The notes under the pieces were generated by a model. The model was given only the letters and a program-made list of their open reading frames with translations. It had not been told where the DNA came from and searched no databases. The position numbers and the translations under genes were made by a program. This document shows positions 19,685 through 28,570 of a stretch of DNA of 33,701 nucleotides, in pieces; position 1 is the first letter of the stretch; each line of letters starts with the position of its first letter. The DNA is from JACOXB01 sp036517755 (GTDB lineage: Bacteria; Patescibacteriota; Minisyncoccia; UBA6257; Colwellbacteraceae), in NCBI GenBank assembly GCA_036517755.1, contig DATDUH010000010.1:1-33701 (forward strand). Reading direction: 5' to 3'.

Positions 19685-21042
19685 GACTACCGCCTCAAGA
19701 CCTCGAAGCTGAACAGTCGGTTTTGGGTTCATTGATGCTGGATAAAGAAGCGATTACCGCTGTCGCTGATTTGCTCGCTCCCAACGATTTTTATAAAAAG
19801 GCCAACGAGATAATTTACCGGGCGGCTCTTGAACTTTGGGATGACCGGGAGCCGATTGATATTTTAAGTGTGAGCGCCGCTCTTAAAAAAAGCGGCGAAT
19901 TGAAAGAAATCAGCGGGGTTGGGTATCTGACCGAACTTGTGAATTCAGTGCCGAGTGCTTTTCACGTGAGTCATTATGCCAAAATCGTTAAGGAAAAAAG
20001 TGTTTTAAGGAGTTTGATCAACGCCTCGGCTCAAATAACCGAGGAAGCCCTAACCTCTAAAAACGATATTGAAAAATTACTGGACGACGTTGAGCAAAGA
20101 ATCTTTGCTATTTCTCAGCGCTCGATTGCCAAGAACTTTATTCATATTGGCGAGGGACTTAAAGAAGCCTATGAACGGATAGAGAGGCTACACCGGGGAG
20201 AAGGAGCGGGCTTGCGGGGCGTAGCCACTGGTTTTATCCAGCTTGATAATATTCTCTCCGGTCTTCAACCGTCTGATTTGATTGTGGTCGGCGCCAGGCC
20301 CTCTTTCGGTAAGACCGCTTTTGTTATGGATATTGCCCGCCATATCGCGGTTAATCTTAAAAAACCAGTCGGAGTTTTCTCTTTGGAAATGAGTCGGCCC
20401 CAGGTCGAGGATCGCCTGATCGCGGCTGAAGCTCAAGTTGATCTCTGGAAGCTAAGAACCGGTCGGCTGAAGGATGAAGTGGAATTTGAGATGCTGGCTG
20501 CCGCTGCCGATCGATTGCGTCCAGCGCCTTTATATATTGATGACAGCCCTTCGCCAAATATTGTCGAGATGCGCTCAATGGCGAGACGCCTTCAGGCCGA
20601 GCAGGGAGAGTTGAGTTTAATCGTGGTTGATTATCTTCAGTTAATCGAGCCCCGGAGAACCACTGACAGCATGGTCCAACAGGTGACCGAGATCTCCCGG
20701 GGCCTTAAAAGTTTAGCCAGGGAGCTTAATGTGCCGATCATCGCCGTTTCCCAGCTTTCCCGGGCGGTTGAACAGAGGGGGATTAAAAGGCCCCAGCTGG
20801 CAGATCTCCGCGAATCCGGCGCGATTGAGCAGGATGCGGATGTAGTTATTTTTCTTTATCCTCGAAGCCAAGATTCCATTGATGCGCCGCCGACTGATGA
20901 CAATACGGTTGAGTTGATTGTGGCTAAACACCGGAATGGGCCCCTCGGAACAGTGCGCTTATTCTTTGACAAACAGCGGGTGAGTTTCCAGAATCTCGAA
21001 CAAACCTATGCAGGTACCGAAGCCGATCAAGCGTTTCGCTGA
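19666..21042 (+). CDS. dnaB: Replicative DNA helicase DnaB
   Basis: Hexameric replication helicase. The 458 residues comprise an N-terminal domain (PPQDLEAEQSVLGSLMLD), a linker, and a RecA-like C-domain with Walker A GARPSFGKT (about 208-216), VFSLEMSRPQVEDRL, Walker B LIVVDYLQLIEP and LADLRESGAIEQDADVV. No intein is present. It starts inside the end of cysS and overlaps recR by 35 bases, an unusually long overlap. Confidence 0.97.
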   Translation: MAEKNLRLPPQDLEAEQSVLGSLMLDKEAITAVADLLAPNDFYKKANEIIYRAALELWDDREPIDILSVSAALKKSGELKEISGVGYLTELVNSVPSAFHVSHYAKIVKEKSVLRSLINASAQITEEALTSKNDIEKLLDDVEQRIFAISQRSIAKNFIHIGEGLKEAYERIERLHRGEGAGLRGVATGFIQLDNILSGLQPSDLIVVGARPSFGKTAFVMDIARHIAVNLKKPVGVFSLEMSRPQVEDRLIAAEAQVDLWKLRTGRLKDEVEFEMLAAAADRLRPAPLYIDDSPSPNIVEMRSMARRLQAEQGELSLIVVDYLQLIEPRRTTDSMVQQVTEISRGLKSLARELNVPIIAVSQLSRAVEQRGIKRPQLADLRESGAIEQDADVVIFLYPRSQDSIDAPPTDDNTVELIVAKHRNGPLGTVRLFFDKQRVSFQNLEQTYAGTEADQAFR

Positions 21043-21610
21043 GATTTTTGCCGGTCTTCCGGGCATTGGTCCGAGGCAGGCGATTCGGCTGGCTTTTTAT
21101 TTTATCCAACAGGGAGTAGATTTCGAGCACTCTACCTCTCAAGTGATTGCTGACCTTAGAAAAATTAAACTTTGCCGGCAGTGTTTTTATATTCACGAGA
21201 ATACGAGTGGGCTTTGTGATATTTGCGAGGATAAGAAGAGAAACCAAGGCGTGATTGCGATTGTTGAGAAAGAAACCGATGTGATGTCGATTGAGAATAC
21301 GGGTAAGTTTAGCGGCCGTTATTTAATTATCGGGGATTTGCGAAAAACCGGCGTCTTGGAGGCGGAACAGCGCCTGCGACTTACGAGCTTAAAAGCCTGG
21401 ATTGAGAAAGAATTAGGCGGCAAAGCCAAAGAGATTATAATTGCCTTAAATCCAACGCCCCAAGGCGACTTGGCTGCTTCCATTATTAAAGAAGAGCTAA
21501 AAAATCTGGCGACGACGGTCACGCGGCTTGGGCGAGGTATCCCCGCCGGCGGCGAAATCGAGTTTGCTGACGAGGAAACCCTAGGAAGCGCCATCGAGAG
21601 GCGAGGGTAG
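21008..21610 (+). CDS. recR: Recombination mediator protein RecR
   Basis: Works with RecO in RecFOR repair. The 200 residues include a helix-hairpin-helix (LPGIGPRQAIRLAFYF), a C4 zinc finger (CRQCFYIHENTSGLCDIC), a Toprim domain (GVIAIVEKETDVMSIE) and a C-terminal motif (GRGIPAGGEIEFADEETLGSA). The ATG at 21008 overlaps dnaB. The promoter of the chaperone operon starts 4 bases after its stop. Confidence 0.96.
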   Translation: MQVPKPIKRFAEIFAGLPGIGPRQAIRLAFYFIQQGVDFEHSTSQVIADLRKIKLCRQCFYIHENTSGLCDICEDKKRNQGVIAIVEKETDVMSIENTGKFSGRYLIIGDLRKTGVLEAEQRLRLTSLKAWIEKELGGKAKEIIIALNPTPQGDLAASIIKEELKNLATTVTRLGRGIPAGGEIEFADEETLGSAIERRG

Positions 21611-21613
21611 GGG

Positions 21614-21642
21614 TTGACAATAAGATAGCCGTTCGTTAAATT
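21614..21642 (+). promoter_or_regulatory. Promoter of the grpE-dnaK operon
   Basis: TTGACA (21614-21619), a 17-base spacer, TAAATT (21637-21642). It is vegetative sigma-type. No CIRCE element (TTAGCACTC/GAGTGCTAA) is seen nearby. Confidence 0.7.
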
Positions 21643-21663
21643 TCGCAATTGAGATTGTTACTA

Positions 21664-22146
21664 ATGACTGAAAAAGAGAGAAAGGCGGAAAAAGATAAGA
21701 AAGAGCCGGAAACAGAGGTTCTGCGCCTGACTAAAGAGAGGGACGAGTACTTAGCTGGCTGGCAGCGGGCGAAGGCTGACCTTATAAACTATAGAAAGGA
21801 AGAATTAAAGCGACTTGAAGAAATAGCGCGATTCGGCAATGCGGATTTAGTTTTAGAATTGCTTTCGGTCCTTGATTCTTTCGATCTAGCCCTTGCCACC
21901 CTCGATAAAAGCGAGGCCGTAGAGAAGGGAATTTACCTTATCAAATCGCGCTTGGAGGATATTTTAAGGAAGAGAGGACTCAAAAGAATAGAAGTTAAAA
22001 AAGGCGAAATTTTTAATCCGGCCCTACATGAGGCGGTGACGATGGTAGAGGGAGGAGAAACAAATACTATCGCGGAGGAGCTGGAGGCCGGCTATCTCTT
22101 TTATGACAAGGTCTTGAGACCGGCCAGAGTAAAGGTCTACAAGTGA
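21664..22146 (+). CDS. grpE: Nucleotide exchange factor GrpE
   Basis: Releases ADP from DnaK. The 160 residues comprise a charged N-terminal coiled coil (EVLRLTKERDEYLAGWQRAKADLINYRKEE, core EYLAGWQRAKADLINYRK) and a C-terminal beta domain ending FNPALHEAVTMVEGGETNTI and GYLFYDKVLRPARVKV. An in-frame TTG at 21649 could extend it by 5 residues; the ATG is preferred. It is the first gene of the chaperone operon and ends in TGA. Confidence 0.95.
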   Translation: MTEKERKAEKDKKEPETEVLRLTKERDEYLAGWQRAKADLINYRKEELKRLEEIARFGNADLVLELLSVLDSFDLALATLDKSEAVEKGIYLIKSRLEDILRKRGLKRIEVKKGEIFNPALHEAVTMVEGGETNTIAEELEAGYLFYDKVLRPARVKVYK

Positions 22147-22211
22147 ATTTTGTATCGTGTATTATGTATGGCGTATGCGTAATACATAATTCGAAATACT
22201 AAATACAAAAT
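22147..22211 (+). repeat. Nested inverted repeats between grpE and dnaK
   Basis: ATTTTGTAT (22147-22155) pairs with ATACAAAAT (22203-22211). Inside, ATTATGTAT (22161-22169) pairs with ATACATAAT (22182-22190). The A+T-rich structure ends 3 bases before the dnaK ATG and could expose or hide the start; function unknown. Confidence 0.65.
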
Positions 22212-22214
22212 ACT

Positions 22215-24086
22215 ATGCCCAAGATACTAGGAATTGATTTAGGCACCACGAACTCGGCCATAGCCGTGGTCGAGGGCGGTGAGCCGCGGATTCTAGAGAA
22301 TGCCGAGGGCAATCGAACCACGCCTTCGGTTACAGCTATTTCCCGTTCCGGCGAAAGACTGGTTGGCCTTTTAGCTAAAAGGCAGTCTATTACGAACCCG
22401 GCAAACACGATTTTTTCAGTTAAGCGCTTGATCGGTCGGCGGTTTTCTGATCCAGCAGTCGAGCGCGATAAAAGCTGGCTTCCGTTTGAGTTGAGAGAGG
22501 CGGCTGATGGGGGGGTGGAAATTAAAATGTCAGATCGTTGGTACAAACCCGAAGAGATCTCGGCCATGATTCTTGCCAAATTAAAAGCTGACGCCGAAGC
22601 CAAGCTAGGGGAACCAATTGAGGAGGCGGTGATTACGGTGCCGGCTTATTTTGACGACTCCCAAAGGCAGGCCACTAAAAACGCGGGCGAAATTGCCGGA
22701 TTCCGCGTGCGTCGGATTATTAATGAGCCGACCGCGGCCGCTTTGGCCTACGGTCTTGATAAACAGAAAAACGAGCAAATCGTGGTTTATGATTTTGGCG
22801 GCGGCACTTTTGATATTTCAGTGCTCGAGGTGGGTGACAATGTGGTTGAGGTTAAAGCCACCGGCGGTGATACCCATCTCGGCGGTGATGACTTTGATAA
22901 AAAAATTATTGACGAACTAGTAGCTGAATATAAAAAACAGGAGGGGATTGATATTAGTAAAGATCCATTGGCCCTTCAGCGATTAAAAGAAGCGGTTGAG
23001 AGAGCTAAACACGAGCTTTCAACTTCGCTCGAAACCGAGATTAATCTGCCCTACATCAGTTCAGATGCTTCTGGGCCCAAACATTTCTTAATGAAACTAA
23101 CTCGGGCCAAACTTGAGGAATTAGTCAGGGAGTATATTGACCGCTCGATCAAGCTAGTGGAAGAAACGGTAACAGCCGCGCCGCCCAAAGGAGCAGGATT
23201 GAAACTTGAAGATATTGATGAACTAATTCTTGTTGGCGGTCAGACCCGAATGCCAGCCATGCGGGAAGCGGTTAAGAATCTTTTTAGCAAGGAACCTCAT
23301 CTCTCAATTAATCCTGATGAAGTGGTAGCCATCGGCGCCGCGGTCCAGGCCGGCATTTTCCAAGGCGATATTAAAGACGTGCTCTTACTTGATGTGACGC
23401 CGCTCTCCTTAGGACTTGAAACTTTGGGCGGGATCTTCACCCGATTAGTTGATAAAAATACCACTATCCCCACTGCCAAAACCCAGATTTTTTCAACCGC
23501 CGCTGATAACCAAACTTCGGTCGAGATTCACGTGCTTCAAGGGGAAAGGGGAATGGCGGTTGATAATAAAACCCTGGCCAAGTTTCATTTAGATGGTATC
23601 CCGCCGGCTGCTCGAGGTATGCCTCAGGTCGAGGTCACTTTTGATATTGATGCGAACGGCATTCTAAACGTTAAAGCGGCTGATAAAGCGACTGGTAAAA
23701 GCCAAGAGGTGAGGGTTGAAGCCTCAACTGCCTTAAGTAAAGAGGAGGTGGGACGATTGAAGACCGAGGCTGAAATTCATGCTGGCGAGGACAGAAAGAA
23801 AAGGGAATTGGCTGAAGTCAGAAATCAGGCCGAGGCACTTCTTTATACAGCTGAAAAAACTCTTAGAGAAAACGGGGAGAAGATTAAAGCCGAGCTTAAA
23901 GAGGAGGTGACGAAGAAAACCGAGGAGTTGAAGAAAGCGATCCCCGGCAATAATAAAGCCGAAATAGATTCGGCCGTAGCCAACCTTTCTTCTGCACTTC
24001 AAAAAATCGGCGAATCATTGTACAAAGAGAACAAGGAAGACGATGAGTCTTCCACTCCTGAAGGTGGAACTACCCAAGGCAGTTAG
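22215..24086 (+). CDS. dnaK: Chaperone protein DnaK (Hsp70)
   Basis: ATP-driven folding chaperone of 623 residues. The ATPase domain starts KILGIDLGTTNSAIAVVEGG and holds TVPAYFDDSQRQATKNAG, NEPTAAALAYG, VYDFGGGTFDISVLE and ILVGGQTRMPAM. The linker reads DVLLLDVTPLSLGLET, and the substrate domain runs to about residue 500, then the helical lid. The C-terminus is low-complexity (STPEGGTTQGS), without the classic EEVD-like end. The next gene starts 44 bases before its stop. Confidence 0.98.
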   Translation: MPKILGIDLGTTNSAIAVVEGGEPRILENAEGNRTTPSVTAISRSGERLVGLLAKRQSITNPANTIFSVKRLIGRRFSDPAVERDKSWLPFELREAADGGVEIKMSDRWYKPEEISAMILAKLKADAEAKLGEPIEEAVITVPAYFDDSQRQATKNAGEIAGFRVRRIINEPTAAALAYGLDKQKNEQIVVYDFGGGTFDISVLEVGDNVVEVKATGGDTHLGGDDFDKKIIDELVAEYKKQEGIDISKDPLALQRLKEAVERAKHELSTSLETEINLPYISSDASGPKHFLMKLTRAKLEELVREYIDRSIKLVEETVTAAPPKGAGLKLEDIDELILVGGQTRMPAMREAVKNLFSKEPHLSINPDEVVAIGAAVQAGIFQGDIKDVLLLDVTPLSLGLETLGGIFTRLVDKNTTIPTAKTQIFSTAADNQTSVEIHVLQGERGMAVDNKTLAKFHLDGIPPAARGMPQVEVTFDIDANGILNVKAADKATGKSQEVRVEASTALSKEEVGRLKTEAEIHAGEDRKKRELAEVRNQAEALLYTAEKTLRENGEKIKAELKEEVTKKTEELKKAIPGNNKAEIDSAVANLSSALQKIGESLYKENKEDDESSTPEGGTTQGS

Positions 24087-25011
24087 CAAACCCAGCTCGT
24101 TAACTACCGTTAAAGTTTATTCGCTGATCGGCTTAGTGACGGCCGTCGCCCTGGTCGCGAGTTATTTTTTTAGTATTGACCGGGTTTCAATCGGCGTTTT
24201 TCTAACGGTTGTTTTTCTATCCCTTTTTATTATTGAGGTCATACTTTTAGACGAGCGGCGCTACTTGCCTGGGGCGATTTTTGCCAATATCTTGGGCCTT
24301 AGTTTATTTTTCTTCCTCGCCTTTTCCTGGTTTTTTGTCGGGGCTCTCCTGGCGCTGGCGGTCTTTTTGGCTTTGGCTGCTTATCGGGGTAAGCGGGAGA
24401 TGAAAAATATGATTAAGATCCACTTTTTTAAGGCGAGCCGGATTATTTTGGGTTCAGCTATCACTGCCCTCGTCATATTTTTTAGCCTGCTTTTGGTTTT
24501 GAATAATGGATTCGCGGTTAAAAGACAAAGCGTTGATCGATTCGTTGAGGTGGCAATGACGCCCGTGCTCAGGCGTTACGTGCCTAGTTTTACGCCCGAG
24601 ATGAAAACCGGTGATTTTTTCAAAAGCATGGCTGAATCAGAGGCCGCCGGCCAGTCGGATTTTGCTAAGTTGTCCCCGAAAACCCGGACCCAGCTTATCA
24701 ATCAAGCAGCGGCCGAGAGCGAAAAACAATTCGAGGAATATCTCGGAGCTGAACTTGATCCCGAAGGAACAGTCAGCGGAAATATGTATAACGTGATTTC
24801 CTTCAAGCTCAAAGGCCTAACCCCCGAAGCCCGGCTTTATCTGGGCCTAGCCTTTGTCGGCATTATCTGGCTTTCAATTAAAAGCCTGGAATTCATTATC
24901 TACTTACCCCTGGCCCTACTCGCTTTTATCATTTACGAGTTGCTCTTTGTTTCCAACTTCATCGTGATTCAGTTGGAGCCGGGTAGCCGCGAGGTTGTCG
25001 CCATTAAGTAG
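24043..25011 (+). CDS. Polytopic membrane protein inside the chaperone operon, unknown
   Basis: The product has 322 residues. About four N-terminal helices (roughly 26-45, 50-68, 78-115, 134-156) precede a soluble segment (about 160-260), which includes EMKTGDFFKSMAESEAAGQS. One long or two C-terminal helices follow (about 262-310). Family not recognised. It starts 44 bases inside dnaK and ends 22 bases before dnaJ, so it is embedded in the grpE-dnaK-dnaJ order. A role with membrane-linked folding is possible, but only position suggests it. Confidence 0.75.
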   Translation: MSLPLLKVELPKAVSKPSSLTTVKVYSLIGLVTAVALVASYFFSIDRVSIGVFLTVVFLSLFIIEVILLDERRYLPGAIFANILGLSLFFFLAFSWFFVGALLALAVFLALAAYRGKREMKNMIKIHFFKASRIILGSAITALVIFFSLLLVLNNGFAVKRQSVDRFVEVAMTPVLRRYVPSFTPEMKTGDFFKSMAESEAAGQSDFAKLSPKTRTQLINQAAAESEKQFEEYLGAELDPEGTVSGNMYNVISFKLKGLTPEARLYLGLAFVGIIWLSIKSLEFIIYLPLALLAFIIYELLFVSNFIVIQLEPGSREVVAIK

Positions 25012-25023
25012 CTAATTTATAAT
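24995..25023 (+). promoter_or_regulatory. Internal promoter of dnaJ
   Basis: TTGTCG (24995-25000), a 17-base spacer, TATAAT (25018-25023). The dnaJ ATG begins 10 bases after the -10 box. Confidence 0.6.
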
Positions 25024-25033
25024 AACTCCCGCG

Positions 25034-26107
25034 ATGAGAGATTATTACGAAATTTTGGGTGTTTCGCGGAACGCCTCTAGAGAGGAAATTAAAAAGGCTT
25101 ATCGCCGCTTGGCTCACGAACACCACCCGGATAAGGGCGGCGGCGATGGCGAGAAATTTAAAGAGATTAACGAGGCTTATCAGGTGCTTTCGGATGAAGA
25201 GAAGCGGCGTCAGTATGACCAGTTTGGCCAGGTTTTTGGCCCGGGGTTTGCCGGTGCTGGGGGGGCTGGTGGTCCTTGGAGTTGGAATGTTGACTTCGGT
25301 GATATTAGCGATTTCGCTGATTTTGAAGAAGTTTTTGGTGCCTTTTTTGAGGGCCTAGGCTTAGGTAAAAAGCGTCGCACTTATCGGCGGGGTTCGGATT
25401 TAGAACTGGGGCTTGAGTTGACCCTGGAGGAGGTAAAAGTCGGAAAAGTGGCTGAGGTTGAGTTTCGAAGCCAAGTTGAGTGTGTCAAATGCGCCGGCTT
25501 GGGGTATAAAGCCGAGGCCGGGCTTAAAAAATGCGATTACTGTGATGGCCGGGGCGAGATTAAAGAAGCCAAAAACACTTTCTTCGGCAGTTTCGCTCAA
25601 GTGGTAACTTGTAAATTCTGTCGCGGTTTAGGCCAGATCCCGAACGAAGCGTGTGCCGATTGCCGGGGCGAGGGCCGGGTTAAAGGTAAGAAAAAGATAA
25701 AAGTAGAAGTGAGAGCCGGCGTGGCTGGGGGCCAGATAATTAGGGTCAAAGGAATGGGAGAGGCTGGCGAGCGCCAAGCTGGTACCGGCGATCTTTACGT
25801 CAGGGTTAAAGTAAAACCCCATCCGATTTTCGAACGACGGGGTAATGATCTTTATCACCGCCCGATTATGGTGAGTTTGGTTGATTTGCTTTTGGGCAAG
25901 AAGCTCAAAATTAAAAATCTTGAGGGAAAGGAGATCGAAGTGGCGGTGCCGCCTGGTTCTGATTTGAACGAGGAAATTAGGGTTCGGGGCCAGGGGATGA
26001 CGAAAGACGGCGATTTGGTAATTAAACTTCAAGCCAAAACCCCAAAACACTTAAGCGCCAAAGCTAAAAAATTACTTGAGGATTTAAGAAGGGAATTAGG
26101 GGATTAG
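25034..26107 (+). CDS. dnaJ: Chaperone protein DnaJ
   Basis: Hsp40 partner of DnaK. The 357 residues comprise a J-domain with HPD at 31-33, a short Gly/Phe stretch (about 70-90), four zinc-finger repeats (CVKCAGLG, CDYCDGRG, CKFCRGLG, CADCRGEG) and two beta-sandwich substrate domains (RVKGMGEAGERQAGTGDLYVRV, core GTGDLYVRVKVKPHPIF). It is a complete type I DnaJ. The last codons and stop lie in an ATTAGGGG tandem repeat (26095-26116). Confidence 0.97.
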   Translation: MRDYYEILGVSRNASREEIKKAYRRLAHEHHPDKGGGDGEKFKEINEAYQVLSDEEKRRQYDQFGQVFGPGFAGAGGAGGPWSWNVDFGDISDFADFEEVFGAFFEGLGLGKKRRTYRRGSDLELGLELTLEEVKVGKVAEVEFRSQVECVKCAGLGYKAEAGLKKCDYCDGRGEIKEAKNTFFGSFAQVVTCKFCRGLGQIPNEACADCRGEGRVKGKKKIKVEVRAGVAGGQIIRVKGMGEAGERQAGTGDLYVRVKVKPHPIFERRGNDLYHRPIMVSLVDLLLGKKLKIKNLEGKEIEVAVPPGSDLNEEIRVRGQGMTKDGDLVIKLQAKTPKHLSAKAKKLLEDLRRELGD

Positions 26108-26116
26108 GGGATTAGG
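26095..26116. repeat. ATTAGGGG tandem repeat at the dnaJ end
   Basis: Two full ATTAGGGG units and a partial third. The TAG stop of dnaJ is in the second unit. GGGGATTAGGGG is also found at 4308-4319 inside rpmF. Confidence 0.6.
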
Positions 26117-26129
26117 ATCTCGGTTTTTG

Positions 26130-26202
26130 TCCGCCCGGCAGGATTCGAACCTGCGACCATCTGCTTAAAAGGCAGCTGCTCTACCAGCTGAGCTACGGGC
26201 GG
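26130..26202 (-). tRNA. tRNA-Lys (TTT)
   Basis: On the minus strand the acceptor CCGCCCG/CGGGCGG, the anticodon loop CTTTTAA (TTT), and the T-arm GCAGG-TTCGAAT-CCTGC are present. The discriminator base is A and CCA is not encoded. It is the only minus-strand gene between 5063 and the window end. Confidence 0.95.
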
Positions 26203-26294
26203 CCCTTGGGACTACCGGTACATTAATTTACCCCATTTAGATTCACTTTTCAAACTTGAACTCTCCAAATATAATAAGGTCTGATCATAATTTT

Positions 26295-27548
26295 ATGAAA
26301 TCCCGTAAGGCTAGTTTGGTTATTCTCGTCATGGTTCTTCTGCTTTCGGTGCTGGCGGGATTTTTTGTTTATCCGCGATATTTAGGAAGTAAATATCTGC
26401 CGTGGCGCTTGGGACTTGATCTCGTTGGTGGGACGAGCCTCGTCTATCAGGTTGATTTAGCTGACATTCCGACAGACCGCCATGATGAGACTGTTGCTGG
26501 TTTGAAAGAAGTGGTTGAAAAACGAGTTAATATTTTTGGCGTTACCGAACCGAAAGTAACGGTTGCCCAAAAAGGGGATAATTACGAATTACTCGTAGAT
26601 TTAGCCGGAGTTAAGGATTTAAAGGAGGCGGTGCGGTTGATTGGCGAAACACCGGTCTTAGATTTTCGAGAAGTGGTTCAGGTTGATGACCAGATTGCCT
26701 ATATCCCGACTCAACTGACTGGCCGTTATATTAATTCGGCGAGTCTCTCCTTCGACCAGCTGAATAAACCAGTGGTGGCCCTTGAATTCAATGAGGAAGG
26801 AGCGAAAATCTTTGAAGAATTGACGGCTCGGAATGTGGGTATGCCGCTTGCCATTTTTCTTGATAACGAATTGAAGGACGCGCCGATTGTTCAGGAGAAA
26901 ATCTCGGGCGGTCGGGCTCAAATCAGCGGCGGCGGGGCTGGTTTTACTGCTGATGAAGCCCGGCAGTTGGTTGAACGATTTAACGCCGGAGCCTTGGCCG
27001 CTCCGATTAAACTTATTAACCAAAGGACAGTAAGCCCCTCGGCTGCCGAAAACGCCCTAAGGGACATCATAGTTGCGGGACTCATCGGCACAGCCGTAGT
27101 CATGCTTTTTATGGTTCTTTATTACCGACTTTTCGGTGTTTTTGCCGTGCTGGCCCTTTCAATTTACGCAGTCTTGGCCCTGGCCCTTTTTAAAGTGATT
27201 CCCAATTTCACGATGACTTTAGCTGGAATCGCCGGTTTTATCCTTTCGATCGGGATGGCCGTTGATGCCAATATCTTGATTTTTGAGCGGACTAAAGAAG
27301 AAAAAAAGAGAGGATTGGCTCGGAAGGAGGCGATTGAAGAGGGTTTCCGGCGAGCCTGGCCCTCGATCAGGGATTCGAATACGACCACCATTATTACCTC
27401 CATCATCCTTTATTATTTCACCACCAGCTTTGTTAGGGGGTTTGCCTTGACCCTGGGACTCGGTGTCCTTCTAAGTATGTTTTCGGCTATCTTTGTGACC
27501 CGAACAATGTTAAGAGTTTTTCTTGAAACCGGAGAAGTCCGAACCTAA
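26295..27548 (+). CDS. secD: Protein translocase subunit SecD
   Basis: Membrane subunit that uses proton motive force to aid Sec export. It has 417 residues. An N-terminal helix (SLVILVMVLLLSVLAGFFVY) is followed by the hallmark LGLDLVGGTSLVYQVD and the periplasmic P1 domain. The C-terminal half has five helices with GFILSIGMAVDANILIFERTKEE and AWPSIRDSNTTTIITSIILY. The ATG at 26295 is preferred over an in-frame ATG at 26256, which would add a non-family stretch and lies near the -10 candidate TATAAT (26270-26275). Confidence 0.95.
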   Translation: MKSRKASLVILVMVLLLSVLAGFFVYPRYLGSKYLPWRLGLDLVGGTSLVYQVDLADIPTDRHDETVAGLKEVVEKRVNIFGVTEPKVTVAQKGDNYELLVDLAGVKDLKEAVRLIGETPVLDFREVVQVDDQIAYIPTQLTGRYINSASLSFDQLNKPVVALEFNEEGAKIFEELTARNVGMPLAIFLDNELKDAPIVQEKISGGRAQISGGGAGFTADEARQLVERFNAGALAAPIKLINQRTVSPSAAENALRDIIVAGLIGTAVVMLFMVLYYRLFGVFAVLALSIYAVLALALFKVIPNFTMTLAGIAGFILSIGMAVDANILIFERTKEEKKRGLARKEAIEEGFRRAWPSIRDSNTTTIITSIILYYFTTSFVRGFALTLGLGVLLSMFSAIFVTRTMLRVFLETGEVRT

Positions 27549-27549
27549 A

Positions 27550-28449
27550 ATGGAACGAATACTAAAATATAAAACTTTCTTTCTTTACTTCTCTCTGGCG
27601 ATGATTTTAGCTGGCGCCGTAAGCGTTTTGGTTTTCGGGTTTGAATTGGGGATCGACTTTAAGAGCGGCTCGCTTTGGCAGCTCGGAATTCCGAATACAA
27701 ACCCGGAACAAGTTAAAGAATTTTTCGTTACCGAGCTTAACCTCGGCGAAGTCAATGTGGCTTATGATTCAGCGAATCAAATTTACTCCATGTCCTTTCG
27801 AGAAATATCCGAAGCTGATCGCCAAACTTACCTGGGGTCGCTTCAAGAGCGTTTCGGCAACGAAGTTCAAGACTTGGACTTCTTAACTATTAGTCCTTCA
27901 ATTTCGGCAGAATTGAGACAAAAAGCCTTTTGGGCCATCGGTCTTGTGATGGTCGCCATTTCGATCTATCTGACCTTTGCTTTTCGCAAAGTTTCGCGGC
28001 CAATCAGTTCCTGGAAGTACGGATTGATTACCCTTATAACTCTGATTCATGACGTGGTTATCCCAGCCGGACTTTTTGCCTTTCTAGGTTATCTTTGGGG
28101 TATCACCATTGACACCAATTTCGTGGTTGCCCTGCTCGTGGTGATGGGATTTTCGGTTCACGACACCATTGTTGTTTTCGACCGAGTCCGGGAGAACCTG
28201 CTTATCTATAGAGACAAACTGAAGCTCTCGGAGATTGTGGACAAAAGTATTCTCGCCACGATTCACCGTTCAATTAATACCTCCTTGACCCTGGTTTTAG
28301 TCCTCGTTGCCCTCTATTTTATGGGGCCGTCGAGCATCCGGCTCTTTACCCTTGCCATTCTCGTGGGCGTTATAAATGGCACCTATTCTTCGATTTTTTT
28401 CGCGAGCCCCTTACTCTTGGTGGCTGAGAAAATAGGCCACCGGCGTTAG
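27550..28449 (+). CDS. secF: Protein translocase subunit SecF
   Basis: Partner of SecD with 299 residues. It has an N-terminal helix, GFELGIDFKSGSLWQLGI (family D-F-x-G-G region, here DFKSGS), and then a small periplasmic domain. Five C-terminal helices include TLITLIHDVVIPAGLFAF and MGFSVHDTIVVFDRVRENL. The start is the ATG at 27550, 1 base after the secD stop; an in-frame TTG at 27523 inside secD is an alternative. Confidence 0.95.
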   Translation: MERILKYKTFFLYFSLAMILAGAVSVLVFGFELGIDFKSGSLWQLGIPNTNPEQVKEFFVTELNLGEVNVAYDSANQIYSMSFREISEADRQTYLGSLQERFGNEVQDLDFLTISPSISAELRQKAFWAIGLVMVAISIYLTFAFRKVSRPISSWKYGLITLITLIHDVVIPAGLFAFLGYLWGITIDTNFVVALLVVMGFSVHDTIVVFDRVRENLLIYRDKLKLSEIVDKSILATIHRSINTSLTLVLVLVALYFMGPSSIRLFTLAILVGVINGTYSSIFFASPLLLVAEKIGHRR

Positions 28450-28498
28450 GGCTAGCCCGGGTGACACCGATCGCCCTAGGGTTTACCCCCCCCCTTTT
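28449..28498. other. G+C-rich structured spacer after secF with a C9 tract
   Basis: GGGCTAGCCC (28449-28458) is a palindrome. TAGGGC (28447-28452) also pairs with GCCCTA (28473-28478), then a run of nine C (28486-28494) and T4 follow. It may end secDF transcription, but no standard terminator shape is clear. The C9 run may be miscounted. Confidence 0.35.
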
Positions 28499-28558
28499 CA
28501 AATCGGCCGTTTTATTGTAATATTGGGTTATTAACCGACTAAGGAAGGTTTCAGGCAC

Positions 28559-28564
28559 TATAAT
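28559..28564 (+). promoter_or_regulatory. -10 box of the sigma-4/HARE-HTH gene
   Basis: TATAAT ends 6 bases before the ATG. No good -35 box is seen. The transcript would be leaderless. Confidence 0.45.
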
Positions 28565-28570
28565 GAAACA

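Noticed and set aside
21614..22214. CIRCE/HrcA control of the chaperone operon
   Set aside because: The inverted repeats found do not match the CIRCE halves and no hrcA is present.
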